From Streptomyces roseoverticillatus (GTDB taxonomy: Bacteria > Actinomycetota > Actinomycetes > Streptomycetales > Streptomycetaceae), in NCBI RefSeq assembly GCF_000719265.1, contig NZ_JOFL01000006.1, forward strand, positions 372,001 to 436,000: a DNA stretch of 64,000 nucleotides, read 5' to 3'. Under the pieces are notes generated by a model. That model made no database searches. It worked only from the letters and a program-made list of their open reading frames with translations, and was not told the origin of the DNA. This document shows positions 49,235 through 58,729 of the stretch, in pieces. Position 1 is the first letter of the stretch. Every line of letters begins with the position of its first letter. The position numbers were made by a program, and so were the translations under genes.

Positions 49235-50740
49235 TCAGGAGGCCGGCCGCAGTCCCAGGCGGGGCTCCCGGGCCAGGTACAGGCCGGCGACGGCGCGGTC
49301 CGGGGTGGTGGGCCAAGGGGTCATGTGGCCGGTGCCGTGCCCGCCGAGACCATGGGGGGAGTGGCCGGGCAGCGGCGTGTGCAGCCGGGCGAACAGCGAG
49401 GAGGCGGTGGCGGTGTGCTCCGCGTCGTGGAGGTCCTCGACGCCGCTGATGATGTTCAGGAACGACTCGTGGAGCCGGAGGTTCTGCTGGTCGCGGTGGC
49501 TGAGGGCCTGGGCGCGGCGGAAGTACGCGTCACGGCCCCTGTGGACGTCGTAGAAGGCGCCGACGTGGATGAGCAGCCGTTCGTAGGCGTGCCGGTAGGC
49601 GCCCTGGTAGAAGGCCTGTACCGCGGCCTCGCCGGCCTCGCCGTGCCGTACGGTGGCGATGGCCGCGGCGGCGAGCAGGCCGCTGTACATGGCCAGGTGC
49701 ACGCCGGTGGACAGCAGCGGGTCGAGGAAGCAGGCCGCGTCACCGGCCAGGTAGTAGCCCGGCCCGCAGAACCGCTCGGCGGTGTAGGAGTAGTCGCTCT
49801 CCACCTTGAGGGGCGAGACGAGTTCGGCGCCGCCGAGCAGCTCGCGCAGGGCGGGGACGGCGCGCAGGCGGGAGGCGTAGACGGCGGCGGTGCCGCCCAG
49901 GGCCTGCCGGGCGGCGGAGAAGGAACGCTTGTCGGTGACCAGGCCGACGCTCAGGGTTCCGTCGTGGAGGGGGATCGCCCAGAACCAGCCGTGGTCGGGG
50001 AGGGAGAAGACGCAGATCGCCCCCTCGGGGGCGGACGCGACCGGGGCGGCGCCCCGCCAGTACCCCCACGTGGCCACATTGCGGAAGACGTCGTGGAAGC
50101 GCCGGGTGCGCAACTGCCGCGCGGCGAGCACTCCGGCCCGGCCGGAGGCGTCCACGAGGTGTCCGAAGGCGATCCGGCCGCCGTCGGTGCCGGTGCCGGT
50201 GCCGGTGCCGGTGCCGCGGCCAGTGCCGCGGTCGCCGTCGCCGTCGCCGTCGCCGTCGCGCGAGGCGTACACGGCTTCCGCCGGGCGGCCTTCGCGGAAC
50301 GTGATCCCGCGGACGCTCACGCCCTCGCGGACGACGGCGCCGGCCTCCCGCGCATGCTCCAGCAGCACCTGGTCGAAGACCGAGCGGACGACCTGGAAGC
50401 TGTAGCCGGGGGCCGGGCCGTCATCGGCGCCTGCCCCTGCCCCTGCACCCCCGCCGAGGCCGGCGAAGCGCAGCGCCCACTGCTGGCCGCCCCAGTCGTA
50501 GTACGCCCCCGACTTCCGGACGAAACCCTGCCGTTCGACCGCCTCCCGGGCCCCCAGGAGGTCCAGCACCGGCAGCACCGACGGCAGGAGCGACTCGCCG
50601 ATGTGGTAGCGGGGGAAGTGCTCGCGTTCCAGCAGCGTCACGTCCAGGCCCTCGCGGGCCAGGAGCGCCGCTGCCGTACTGCCGGCGGGACCACCGCCCA
50701 CCACGAGGACTTCCGTCCGGTCGGCCGCTCGCTCGGACAC
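49235..50740 (-). CDS. FADH2-dependent halogenase-like flavoprotein
   Basis: A 501-residue protein: VLVVGGGPAGSTAAALLAREG (FAD loop GxGxxG), HIGESLLPSVLPVLDLLGAREAVERQGFVRKSGAYYDWGG with the Lys that matches the halogenase active-site lysine, and the halogenase signature WxWxIP in HGWFWAIPLHDG. Later GYYLAGDAACFLDPLLSTGVHLAMYSG. This is the phenolic/pyrrolic flavin-halogenase type (PltA, CmlS), which chlorinates aromatic rings. Two low-complexity inserts (GGGAGAGAGADDG near residue 95 and a GD/GT repeat near residue 165) are unusual. There is no carrier protein or PKS/NRPS nearby, so the substrate is open. Confidence 0.82.
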   Translation of the reverse strand: MSERAADRTEVLVVGGGPAGSTAAALLAREGLDVTLLEREHFPRYHIGESLLPSVLPVLDLLGAREAVERQGFVRKSGAYYDWGGQQWALRFAGLGGGAGAGAGADDGPAPGYSFQVVRSVFDQVLLEHAREAGAVVREGVSVRGITFREGRPAEAVYASRDGDGDGDGDRGTGRGTGTGTGTGTDGGRIAFGHLVDASGRAGVLAARQLRTRRFHDVFRNVATWGYWRGAAPVASAPEGAICVFSLPDHGWFWAIPLHDGTLSVGLVTDKRSFSAARQALGGTAAVYASRLRAVPALRELLGGAELVSPLKVESDYSYTAERFCGPGYYLAGDAACFLDPLLSTGVHLAMYSGLLAAAAIATVRHGEAGEAAVQAFYQGAYRHAYERLLIHVGAFYDVHRGRDAYFRRAQALSHRDQQNLRLHESFLNIISGVEDLHDAEHTATASSLFARLHTPLPGHSPHGLGGHGTGHMTPWPTTPDRAVAGLYLAREPRLGLRPAS

Positions 50741-51112
50741 CCGGCCCCCTCCACGGTCGAAGGCAGAACCCCTGCCGCAAGTGAACCGCAGCCACGTACC
50801 GGCGGGACAGTCCGTCCTCCGTCATCCGGGGCGGCGGCAACCTACGGCCGAGGAGGCCTCATTGACAGCGGCCGGCCGTCCGGCAAGGTGGTGGCCGCGC
50901 GTCCTTCCGCCGGCGGCCGATCACCACCCGGGCGTGCGGGGGCGAAACGGACGTGGTGCAGGATGTCCTCTCGCGATGATCCACTTCCGTGGCCCTCGCC
51001 CGCACTCACGATCCGTCAGGACAGACAGGTACAAGGTGACGAACCACTACTCCGGGCTTCCGGCAGCCTGCGACGCCGTCGCTCCGCTCTCCGCAACGGC
51101 AGGGGGACACCG
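50741..51112. promoter_or_regulatory. divergent promoter region, 372 bases
   Basis: Between the halogenase and MscS genes. No convincing ORF. AGGGGGA at ~51101 is the MscS ribosome site. No clear operator dyad seen. Confidence 0.4.
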
Positions 51113-52192
51113 ATGAACCGCGACCTCACCCTGCACGACGCCATCGTCGCCGGCATCGCGGTGGCCGCCGGCGTGGCCGTCGCCCTCCTGCTGCGCGTGA
51201 TCCTGCGCTGGCTCGGCAAACAGGCGGCCCGGACCGCGTGGGAGGGCGACGACATCATCGTCGACGTCCTGCGCACCGTCGCCCCGTGGGCCGCGGTGGC
51301 GGGCGGCGTGGCGTCCGCGGCAGCGGCCCTCCCGCTGACCAGCCAGGTCGGACACGTCGTCAACCAGACGCTCATCGCCTTCGTCATGCTGACCGCGACG
51401 TTCACCGCGGCCCGGGTGATCAGCGGCCTCGTGCGGTCCGTCGCGCAGTCGAGGTCCGGCGTGGCCGCATCGGCCACGATATTCGTCAACATCACCCGCA
51501 TCGGGATCCTGGCGATGGGCTTCCTCATCATCCTGGAAACCCTCGGCATATCCATCGCCCCGCTGCTCACCGCCCTCGGCGTGGGCGGTCTCGCGATCGC
51601 CCTCGCCCTGAAGGACACGCTCGCCAACCTCTTCGCGGGCGTCCACATCCTCGTCTCGAAGACGGTCCAGCCCGGCGACTACATACGGCTCAGCAGCGGC
51701 GAGGAGGGCTACGTCCGCGACATCAACTGGCGCATCACCGTGGTGGAGCAGCTCAACAACAACCTCGTCATCATCCCGAACGCCAAGCTCGCCGGCACGA
51801 ACATGACCAACTTCAGCCGGCCCGAGCAGAAGCTGTCCGTCACGGTGCAGGTGGGCGTCGGCTACGACAGCGACCTGGAACACGTCGAGCGGGTCACCAA
51901 CGAGGTCGTCGAGCACGTGATGAAGGACATCGCCGGCGCGATCCCCGACCACGAGCCCGCCGTCCGGTTCCACACCTTCGGCGACTCCCGCATCGGCTTC
52001 ACGGTGATCCTCGGAGTCGGCGAATACAGCGACAAATACCGCATCAAGCACGAATTTATCAAGCGCCTGCACCAGCGGTACCGCGAGGAGGGCATCCGGA
52101 TCCCCGCCCCCGCGCGGACCGTCTCCCTGCAACAGGCGGGCGCGGAAGCCGTGATCCCCCACCCCCGCGAATCCCTCGACGTCGCGGGCTGA
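51113..52192 (+). CDS. small-conductance mechanosensitive channel (MscS family)
   Basis: A 359-residue protein: N-terminal helices (AIVAGIAVAAGVAVALLLRVIL, VAPWAAVAGGVASAAAAL, TLIAFVMLTATFTAARVI, IGILAMGFLIILETLG), the pore helix APLLTALGVGGLAIALALKDTLANLFAGVHIL, and the beta domain VQPGDYIRLSSGEEGYVRDINWRITVVEQLNNNLVIIPNAKLAGTNMTNFS. Typical MscS. ATG at 51113. The aldo/keto reductase gene starts 15 bases later. Confidence 0.95.
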   Translation: MNRDLTLHDAIVAGIAVAAGVAVALLLRVILRWLGKQAARTAWEGDDIIVDVLRTVAPWAAVAGGVASAAAALPLTSQVGHVVNQTLIAFVMLTATFTAARVISGLVRSVAQSRSGVAASATIFVNITRIGILAMGFLIILETLGISIAPLLTALGVGGLAIALALKDTLANLFAGVHILVSKTVQPGDYIRLSSGEEGYVRDINWRITVVEQLNNNLVIIPNAKLAGTNMTNFSRPEQKLSVTVQVGVGYDSDLEHVERVTNEVVEHVMKDIAGAIPDHEPAVRFHTFGDSRIGFTVILGVGEYSDKYRIKHEFIKRLHQRYREEGIRIPAPARTVSLQQAGAEAVIPHPRESLDVAG

Positions 52193-52207
52193 GAGCGGGC
52201 CGCCGCT

Positions 52208-53227
52208 GTGGAACGGAGGCCGCTGGGTGAGCGGGTGCCGCTCGGTCGCAGCCGGGCATGGACCACCCGGCTCGCCTTCGGAGCGGCCGGAATAGGGAAC
52301 CTCTTCACCGCCGTGTCCGACGAGGACGCCGCCGAGGCGGTCGGCGCGGCGTGGGAGGCGGGCATCCGCTCCTTCGACACCGCGCCGCACTACGGGCTCG
52401 GGCTGTCCGAACGCCGCCTGGGCACGGCGCTGCGGGGGCGGCCGCGCGGGCAGTTCACCGTCTCCACGAAAGTCGGGCGGCTCCTGGAGCCCGTGCGCGC
52501 CGCATCCGCGGGGGAGCTCGCCGACGAGTTTGCCGACGACTTCGCCGTGCCCGCCACCCACCGCAGGGTCTGGGACTTCAGCGCCGACGGCGTACGGCGC
52601 AGCCTGGACGCCAGCCTGGAGCGGCTCGGCCTGGACCACGTGGACATCGTCCACCTCCACGACCCGGACGGACACGAGGACGACGCCCTCCGCCACGCCT
52701 ACCCCGCCCTCGAACGCCTTCGGGCCGAGGGCGTGGTCAAGGCCATCGGGATCGGCATGAACCAGTCGGCGATGCCGGCCCGCTTCGTACGGGACACGGA
52801 CGTGGACGTCGTCCTGCTCGCCGGCCGCTACACCCTCCTCGACCAGAGCGCCCTGTCCGACCTGCTGCCCGAGGCGGCGCGTCGCGGCGTCGCGGTCGTG
52901 GCCGCCGGCGTCTTCAACTCCGGCCTGCTGGCCGCCCCCGCCCCCGGCGCGACCTACGACTACGCCGCCGCGCCACCCGGCCTGCTCGCACGGGCCCTGC
53001 GCCTGCAGGCGACCTGCGAACGCCACGGAGTGCCCCTGCGGGCGGCGGCCGCCCGGTTCCCGCTGGGGCACCCGGCCGTCGCCGGGATCCTGATCGGCCT
53101 GCGGAACGCCCGCGAAGTCGCCGACGCGGCCCACCAGTCCCACCGGCCGATCCCCGGCGCTCTGTGGCGGGACTTGCTGGCGGAAGGGCTTCTCCCCGAA
53201 GGAACGCCATTCCCGGAGGGCAACTGA
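52208..53227 (+). CDS. aldo/keto reductase
   Basis: A 339-residue TIM barrel: LAFGAAGIGNLFTAVSDEDAAEAVGAAWEAGIRSFDTAPHYGLGLSERRLG with the catalytic Asp and Tyr (FDTAPHYG), VSTKVGR (Lys), VDIVHLHDPD (His), and a C-terminal GVPLRAAAARFPLGHPAVAGILIGLRNARE NADP region. It resembles D-threo-aldose/L-fucose dehydrogenases. GTG at 52208, likely cotranscribed with the channel gene. Confidence 0.9.
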   Translation: MERRPLGERVPLGRSRAWTTRLAFGAAGIGNLFTAVSDEDAAEAVGAAWEAGIRSFDTAPHYGLGLSERRLGTALRGRPRGQFTVSTKVGRLLEPVRAASAGELADEFADDFAVPATHRRVWDFSADGVRRSLDASLERLGLDHVDIVHLHDPDGHEDDALRHAYPALERLRAEGVVKAIGIGMNQSAMPARFVRDTDVDVVLLAGRYTLLDQSALSDLLPEAARRGVAVVAAGVFNSGLLAAPAPGATYDYAAAPPGLLARALRLQATCERHGVPLRAAAARFPLGHPAVAGILIGLRNAREVADAAHQSHRPIPGALWRDLLAEGLLPEGTPFPEGN

Positions 53228-53413
53228 AGGGCAGTCACGCTCGGACGCGCGCGAGAACCGTTTCCTTCGGCGTACGTGCTACGTGGAGCTCGACCGGGAC
53301 GTCCGGCAGTTCACCATGGCGCTCAACCACCACCTGCACGTCTTGCGCGAACGGGGCGTGGAGGCCGCCGACAGGACTGAGAGGGACACGCCGCGCGCGC
53401 CGAGCCGCCACGA

Positions 53414-54322
53414 TCAGCCGCCGGCGGCCGGGCGGGCGCCGGGCCGTGTGACTGCCTCCGCGCCGGCCCGGCAGCCCCGCCGCGCGGCCGTCGCCGGGTC
53501 GTGGCCCGCCAGCCGGGCGGCGAGGAAGGCCCCGGTGAAGGCGTCGCCCGCGCCCGTGGTGTCCACGGCGGCGGCCGGCTCTCCCGGCACCCGGGCGGTG
53601 ATGGCGCCCGAGGCGGCGACCAGCGCTCCCCGGGCGCCTTGCGTGGCGACCACGAGGGGGAACTGCCGGCTCAGCTTGGCCGCCGCGTCGGCAGGGTCGG
53701 GCAGGCCGGTGAGGAGCTCCGCTTCGTCGTGGTTGGGCAGGAGGACGTCCGCTCCCGCGACGGCCTCCAGGAAGCGGTTCACCCCCAGGCGGGCGATGAA
53801 GCCCGCCGAGGCCGGGTCGATGCTGACCGGCACGGAGCGGGCGCGGGCGGCGTCCAGCGCGGTCCGGGCGGCGCTGCGGCTCGGCTCGGCGAAGAAGAGG
53901 TAGCCGGAGAGGTGGAGATGACCGGCTCCGGCGAGGAGATCGTCATTCCAGTCGGTGGGGGACAGCCGTACGACGGCTCCGCTGTCGGTGAGGAACGTCC
54001 GCTCGCCGTCCGCGCCGACCAGGCAGACGACCGTACCGGTGGGGACCTCGGGATCGACGACCAGATGCGGCCGGACCCCGGCGTCGCGCAGCGCGCGCTC
54101 GTGCCCGTCCGCCGCGTCCGCGCCCACCCGGGCCAGGAGGCGGACGTCCGGGGCTCCGGAACGGGCGGCCCAGCAGGCCACGTTGGCGCCCGCGCCGCCG
54201 GGGAGGATCGCGATGGCGGCCGCCGTGTCGGTCGCGGGGGCGAGCGGGGCGCGGTGACGGGCGACGACGTCGGTCACCACGTCACCCACGACGAGCAGCG
54301 CCCCGGCCCGGACACCCGTCAT
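53414..54322 (-). CDS. psuK: pseudouridine kinase (PfkB family)
   Basis: A 302-residue PfkB kinase: LLVVGDVVTDVVARH, LPGGAGANVACWAARSG (substrate loop), GRVGAD-type ARVGADAADGHERALRDAG, LLPNHDEAELLTG, and the catalytic VDTTGAGDAFTGAFLA. The ATG at 54322 overlaps the PsuG stop by ATGA, the standard psuG-psuK coupling, so it phosphorylates pseudouridine for PsuG. The 186-base gap to the left contains a protein-like fragment (LDRDVRQFTMALNHHLHVLR) that may be a remnant. Confidence 0.88.
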   Translation of the reverse strand: MTGVRAGALLVVGDVVTDVVARHRAPLAPATDTAAAIAILPGGAGANVACWAARSGAPDVRLLARVGADAADGHERALRDAGVRPHLVVDPEVPTGTVVCLVGADGERTFLTDSGAVVRLSPTDWNDDLLAGAGHLHLSGYLFFAEPSRSAARTALDAARARSVPVSIDPASAGFIARLGVNRFLEAVAGADVLLPNHDEAELLTGLPDPADAAAKLSRQFPLVVATQGARGALVAASGAITARVPGEPAAAVDTTGAGDAFTGAFLAARLAGHDPATAARRGCRAGAEAVTRPGARPAAGG

Positions 54323-55281
54323 GAGGCGTACGCCACGGCGATCTCGGCCGCCAGCCGCGCATTGCCCCGCACCGCGGCCACGTTGGCTTCCAGGGACGCG
54401 CCGCCGGTGTGCCGCACGAGGTGGTCGAGGAGGAAGGGGGTGACCGCCTGCCCGGTGACGCCCTCCCGCGCACACGCCGCCAGCGCCTCGGCGAGCACCC
54501 GGTCGTGCAGCGCCGGGTCGAGCTGCTGCGCCACGGGAACCGGGTTCGCGACGATCAGGGCCGACTCCGGACCGCCGAGCGCGTCCTGGGCGCGCAGCAC
54601 GCCGGCCACCTCGGCCGCGGACCCGGCCGTCCAGTCGACCGGCTCGCCGGAACCGCTGAGGTAGAAGCCCGGGAACTCCGCCGTCCGGAACCCCACCACA
54701 CTCACGCCCAGCGTCTCCAGGCGCTGCAGGGTCGCCGGCACGTCCAGGACCGACTTCACCCCCGCGCAGACCACCGCGATCCGCACCTGCGCCAGCAGGC
54801 GCAGGTCCGCCGACTCGTCCTGCGTCTGCGCCCACTCGCGGTGGACGCCGCCCAGGCCGCCCGTCGCGAAGACCCGGATCCCGGCCCGGGCCGCCAGAAA
54901 GGCCGTCGCGGACACGGTCGTCGCCCCGCTCGCCCTCGCCGCGACCGCCGACGCCAGGTCCCGGTGTCCCAGCTTGCGGATGCCGTCCTCACCCGCCACC
55001 CGCACCAACTGCGCCTTGTCCAGCCCCACGTGCGGCCGGCCGTCCAGCACGGCGACGGTCGCGGGGACGGCGCCGCCCTCCCGCACGAGCGCCTCCAGCT
55101 CCTCCGCCACCTGCAGGTTCCGCGGCCGGGGCAGGCCGTGAGCGATGATCGTCGACTCCAGGGCGACCACCGGCCGGCCACGCTCCAGCGCCTCCCGCAC
55201 CTCGTCCGATACCACCGGCAACTGTGGCTGCCCGTACGGCACCACCGGCCACCGAGGCTCCTCGCCCGACACCTCTGACAT
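54319..55281 (-). CDS. psuG: pseudouridine-5'-phosphate glycosidase
   Basis: A 320-residue protein: VVALESTIIAHGLPRPRNLQVAEELEALVREGGAVPATVAVLDGRPHVGL is the PsuG signature. VFATGGLGGVHREWAQTQDESADLRLLAQ and GFRTAEFPGFYLSGSGEPV follow. It splits pseudouridine-5'-phosphate into uracil and ribose-5-phosphate. ATG at 55281 with GGGAGGGG upstream. First gene of the psuG-psuK pair. Confidence 0.95.
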   Translation of the reverse strand: MSEVSGEEPRWPVVPYGQPQLPVVSDEVREALERGRPVVALESTIIAHGLPRPRNLQVAEELEALVREGGAVPATVAVLDGRPHVGLDKAQLVRVAGEDGIRKLGHRDLASAVAARASGATTVSATAFLAARAGIRVFATGGLGGVHREWAQTQDESADLRLLAQVRIAVVCAGVKSVLDVPATLQRLETLGVSVVGFRTAEFPGFYLSGSGEPVDWTAGSAAEVAGVLRAQDALGGPESALIVANPVPVAQQLDPALHDRVLAEALAACAREGVTGQAVTPFLLDHLVRHTGGASLEANVAAVRGNARLAAEIAVAYAS

Positions 55282-55481
55282 CGCAGGCCCCTCCCGTCAC
55301 GCCGAATACGGCGCTGCTCACCGGATCCCTGATGCACCCCGGTGCCCCCTGGTGCACCCCTGATGCACAGAGCCGTTCCCCGGCCCGTGGCATCGCAAGC
55401 CTTGGCGCACGACGGGTGGACCGGGCCCGGCAGGCAGGCTCGGCTTCGCTCACCTTTCACATCCAGTCCAGGAGGGGAACC

Positions 55482-55745
55482 ATGCGCTGTCTCGCACGAG
55501 CCACGATGCTCGTCACCGCATGGGGCGCCTGCACGGTGACCGCCGCCCTGCCCGCGGCCGCCGGCGCCCCGCACCAGGGCCCACGTACGGAACGGGATGT
55601 GAGCCGGCGAGGGCCGGGTGATGCCGCTCGCTCGGCCGCGGACGTCAGGAGCGGCGTCGGCGTGCCGACGACCGTTCAGAACGTGCGGGTGCACGTACTC
55701 ATCTCCGCCCCATCCCGGCCTCGTCGTGACGGCGGCCCGCGCTGA
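55482..55745 (+). CDS. small secreted protein, 87 aa
   Basis: ATG at 55482 after a strong AGGAGGGG. Signal peptide RCLARATMLVTAWGACTVTAALPAAAGA, then a short basic mature region (RTERDVSRRGPGDAARSAADVRSGVGVPTTVQNV). No homologue recognised. The ribosome site is the main support. Confidence 0.55.
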   Translation: MRCLARATMLVTAWGACTVTAALPAAAGAPHQGPRTERDVSRRGPGDAARSAADVRSGVGVPTTVQNVRVHVLISAPSRPRRDGGPR

Positions 55746-55844
55746 AGCGATCGGCAGCGATCAGCAGCGGTCATCTGGTCGTGCCCACCGCCTGGGGCCA
55801 TCATGGGAGCCGCCGTCGTACTGGTCACCGGGAAGGGAACCCCC

Positions 55845-57419
55845 ATGCAGGACGCGAGGGACGCGCAGCACCGGAGCCACGACTACATCGTGGTGGGGGC
55901 GGGATCGGCCGGTTGCGTACTGGCCGCGAGGCTGAGCGAGGACCCTGGCGTCCGCGTGCTGCTGGTGGAGGCGGGGCCGCCCGACGACGCCGCGGAGATC
56001 CACGTCCCGGCGGCGTTCGCCAAGCTGTTCCGGACCAAGTACGACTGGGACTACACGTCGGAGCCCGAGCCGGGCCTGGGCGGCCGCCGCTGTTTCCTGC
56101 CGCGCGGGAAGACCTTCGGCGGCTCGTCGTCCATGAACGCGATGATCTACATCCGTGGCAACCGCAGGGACTACGACGCCTGGTCGGACGCCGGCGCCAA
56201 GGGGTGGAGCTGGGACGAGGTCTTCCCGTACTTCCTCCGCGCCGAGGACCACCACGGCGGCGCCTCCGACTGGCACGCCGCCGGCGGCCCGCTCACCGTC
56301 AGCCGGGGCCGCTCACGCCACCCGCTCATGACGGCGTACGTGGAGGCCGCGCAGGAGGCGGGCCACCCGTTCACGCCGGACTTCAACGGCCCCGAGCAGG
56401 ACGGCTTCGGCTACTACGACCTCACCCAGCGCAACGGCCTCCGGTGCAGCACGGCCGACGCCTACCTGCGCCCCGCCCTGGAGCGGCCGAACCTGACCGT
56501 GCTCTCCGGGGCCCAGTGCACCCGGCTGCTCTTCTCGGGCGACCGGGCCGCCGGCGTCGAGGCCGAACACCACGGGGAGCTGGTGGAACTGCGCGCCGAA
56601 CGGGAGGTCATCCTCTCCGCCGGCGCGTACAACTCCCCGCAGCTGCTGATGCTCTCGGGGATCGGTATCGCCGCGGAGCTCGAAGCGCTCGGCATCACCC
56701 CGCGCTCCGACCTCCCCGTAGGCGAGAACCTGCAGGACCACCCGCACCTGCCCCTCATCCACCTCACCGACACCGAGTCGCTGCTGACGGCGATGACCCC
56801 GGAGAACCTCGCCCTCCTGGAGTCCGAGGGCCGCGGGCCGCTCACCTCGAACGCGGGGGAGGCGGGCGGATTCGTACGGACGCTGGCCGGGCTGGAGGCA
56901 CCGGACGTGCAGATCCACGCGCTGCCGGCCATGTTCCACCAAGAGGGCCTCGGTATTCCGACCGCCCACGCCTTCCATCACGGCGCGGTCCTGCTGGACG
57001 CGACCAGCCGGGGAAAGGTCTCCCTCCGCTCGGCCCTGCCCAGCGCCAAGCCGCGCATCGTGCACAACTACCTGTCCACGGAGGAGGACCGCGCGGCCGC
57101 GGTCCGCGCCCTGCGGGTCCTGCTCGCCATCGCGGACCGGCCCGCCCTGCGGGCGCACCGGCGGTCCGACTTCCTCGTGCCGCGCTCGGACAGCGACCGG
57201 GACCTCCTCGACCACGCCCGGCGGGAACTGCACACGCTCTACCACCCCGCGGGCACCTGCGCCATGGGGCCGGTCGTCGACAACGAGCTGAGGGTGCACG
57301 GGGTGAGGGGCCTGCGGGTGGCCGACGCCTCGGTCATGCCGACCCTGGTGCGGGGCAACACCAACGCACCCACCATCATGATCGCGGAGAAGGCCGCGGA
57401 CCTGGTCCGGGGCGCGTAG
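55845..57419 (+). CDS. GMC oxidoreductase (choline dehydrogenase-like)
   Basis: A 524-residue protein: [51 protein letters not shown] (FAD GMC motif 1), [19 protein letters not shown] (motif 2) and the C-terminal catalytic His region [34 protein letters not shown] with [15 protein letters not shown]. It oxidises an alcohol, with choline or a related substrate likely. The ATG at 55845 follows GGGAAGGGA; an upstream ATG at 55803 lacks a site. The asparaginase gene follows by 34 bases. Confidence 0.92.
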   Translation: MQDARDAQHRSHDYIVVGAGSAGCVLAARLSEDPGVRVLLVEAGPPDDAAEIHVPAAFAKLFRTKYDWDYTSEPEPGLGGRRCFLPRGKTFGGSSSMNAMIYIRGNRRDYDAWSDAGAKGWSWDEVFPYFLRAEDHHGGASDWHAAGGPLTVSRGRSRHPLMTAYVEAAQEAGHPFTPDFNGPEQDGFGYYDLTQRNGLRCSTADAYLRPALERPNLTVLSGAQCTRLLFSGDRAAGVEAEHHGELVELRAEREVILSAGAYNSPQLLMLSGIGIAAELEALGITPRSDLPVGENLQDHPHLPLIHLTDTESLLTAMTPENLALLESEGRGPLTSNAGEAGGFVRTLAGLEAPDVQIHALPAMFHQEGLGIPTAHAFHHGAVLLDATSRGKVSLRSALPSAKPRIVHNYLSTEEDRAAAVRALRVLLAIADRPALRAHRRSDFLVPRSDSDRDLLDHARRELHTLYHPAGTCAMGPVVDNELRVHGVRGLRVADASVMPTLVRGNTNAPTIMIAEKAADLVRGA

Positions 57420-57453
57420 CCCGGCACCGGCCGGCAGCAGCAGTGGGGGAAAC

Positions 57454-58431
57454 GTGAGCATCGCGCTGTTCGCACTCGGAGGCACGATATCGGTGTCGGG
57501 GCGCGCCAGGGGGGAGCGGCTGACCGGGGCCGAGATCACCGCGGCCGTACCCGGACTGGACGAGCTCGGCGTGCCTCTGGACGTACGGGACGTCCACGCC
57601 GTACCCAGCGGAAGCCTGACCTTCGCGCAGGTGCTCGACGTCGTCGACACCGCCTCGCTGGCCGTGACGGACGGGGCCGTCGGCGTCGTCGTCACGCAGG
57701 GCACCGACACCCTGGAGGAGACCGCGTTCCTCGCCGACCTCGTCTGGCCGCACGACGCGCCCTTCGTCCTGACCGGGGCGATGCGGCAGCCGGGCACGGC
57801 CGGCGCCGACGGTCCGGCCAACGTGCTCGCGGCCGCCCGCGTCGCCGCTTCCCCCGCGGCGCGCGGGCTCGGCGCGCTCGTCGCCTTCAACGACGAGGTG
57901 CACGCGGCGAGATGGGTGCGCAAGTCCCACAGCACGAGCACGGCGGCCTTCGTGTCACCGAACGCCGGCCCGGCGGGTCGCGTCGCCGAAGGAGAGGTGC
58001 GGGTCCTGGCACCGCCGCCGCGCCGCGCCGTCCTGCCCGCCGGCATCGGCAGAGCGCGGCTCGACGCCGCCCGCGTGGCGCTGCACTGCGTCACGCTCGA
58101 CGACGACCCCGGCCGGCTCGAAGGGCTCGCCGCGACGTACCGGGGCCTGGTGGTCGCCGGCTTCGGGGCCGGACACGTACCCGCGTCCCTCGCACCCGTG
58201 CTGGGCGCCCTCGCCGACCGCATCCCGGTCGTCCTCACCTCCCGCACCGGCGGCGGCCCGGTGCTCCGGCACACCTACAGCGCGCCCGGCTCGGAGACCG
58301 ACCTGCAGCGGCGCGGACTGATCAACGGCGGGCTGCTCGACCCGTACAAGGCGAGGGTGCTGCTGCGGCTGCTGCTCGCGGCGGGCGCGGGACACGACGA
58401 GATGGCCGCGGCGTTCGCCGAGCACGGCTAG
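57454..58431 (+). CDS. L-asparaginase family protein
   Basis: A 325-residue protein: SIALFALGGTISVSGRARGERLTG with Thr in GGTIS, VVVTQGTDTLEETAFLADL (second Thr and the Asp), LTGAMRQPGTAGADGPANVLAAARVA, and Lys in HTYSAPGSE-type C-terminal. It hydrolyses asparagine or a related amide. GTG at 57454, closely downstream of the GMC gene. Confidence 0.92.
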   Translation: MSIALFALGGTISVSGRARGERLTGAEITAAVPGLDELGVPLDVRDVHAVPSGSLTFAQVLDVVDTASLAVTDGAVGVVVTQGTDTLEETAFLADLVWPHDAPFVLTGAMRQPGTAGADGPANVLAAARVAASPAARGLGALVAFNDEVHAARWVRKSHSTSTAAFVSPNAGPAGRVAEGEVRVLAPPPRRAVLPAGIGRARLDAARVALHCVTLDDDPGRLEGLAATYRGLVVAGFGAGHVPASLAPVLGALADRIPVVLTSRTGGGPVLRHTYSAPGSETDLQRRGLINGGLLDPYKARVLLRLLLAAGAGHDEMAAAFAEHG

Positions 58432-58559
58432 CGGGCCCCGCGCGGAGCACGGAGGCGCCGGGGGAGGGGAGCGCAGGGCACCCCCGAACTCGGCCTGATC
58501 TTGCCGGTGCACCGGCCATTTTCCGCCAAGGGCAGCCGGATCATGATCATTTGGCCCGG

Positions 58560-58617
58560 GGGAGGGCGTAGGGTGACCGGCATGCGTTCGACAGTGCTTG
58601 CGCCTCCCGCCGCCTGA
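58560..58617 (+). promoter_or_regulatory. leaderless-type promoter with an 11-residue leader ORF
   Basis: TAGGGT (58569-58574) sits 7 bases before an ATG at 58582, the spacing of a leaderless Streptomyces start. The ORF encodes MRSTVLAPPAA and stops at 58617. A hairpin of agcgcg/cgcgct arms follows at about 58639-58669, and the EamA gene begins at 58730. An attenuation-type leader is possible. Confidence 0.45.
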
Positions 58618-58729
58618 CGCGGGCCGCCACCTCTCCCTAGCGCGCCGGGCCCTTCGAGGCCGACGCGCTTTGCGGTTGTGCCCGCGCACGGGAGTCCCCT
58701 GACCATCCGCTCCGTCTGGAGAACGCACT

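Noticed and set aside
53501..54664. Long plus-strand frame over psuG-psuK
   Set aside because: Shadow frame; psuK and psuG carry full-length family motifs on the other strand.
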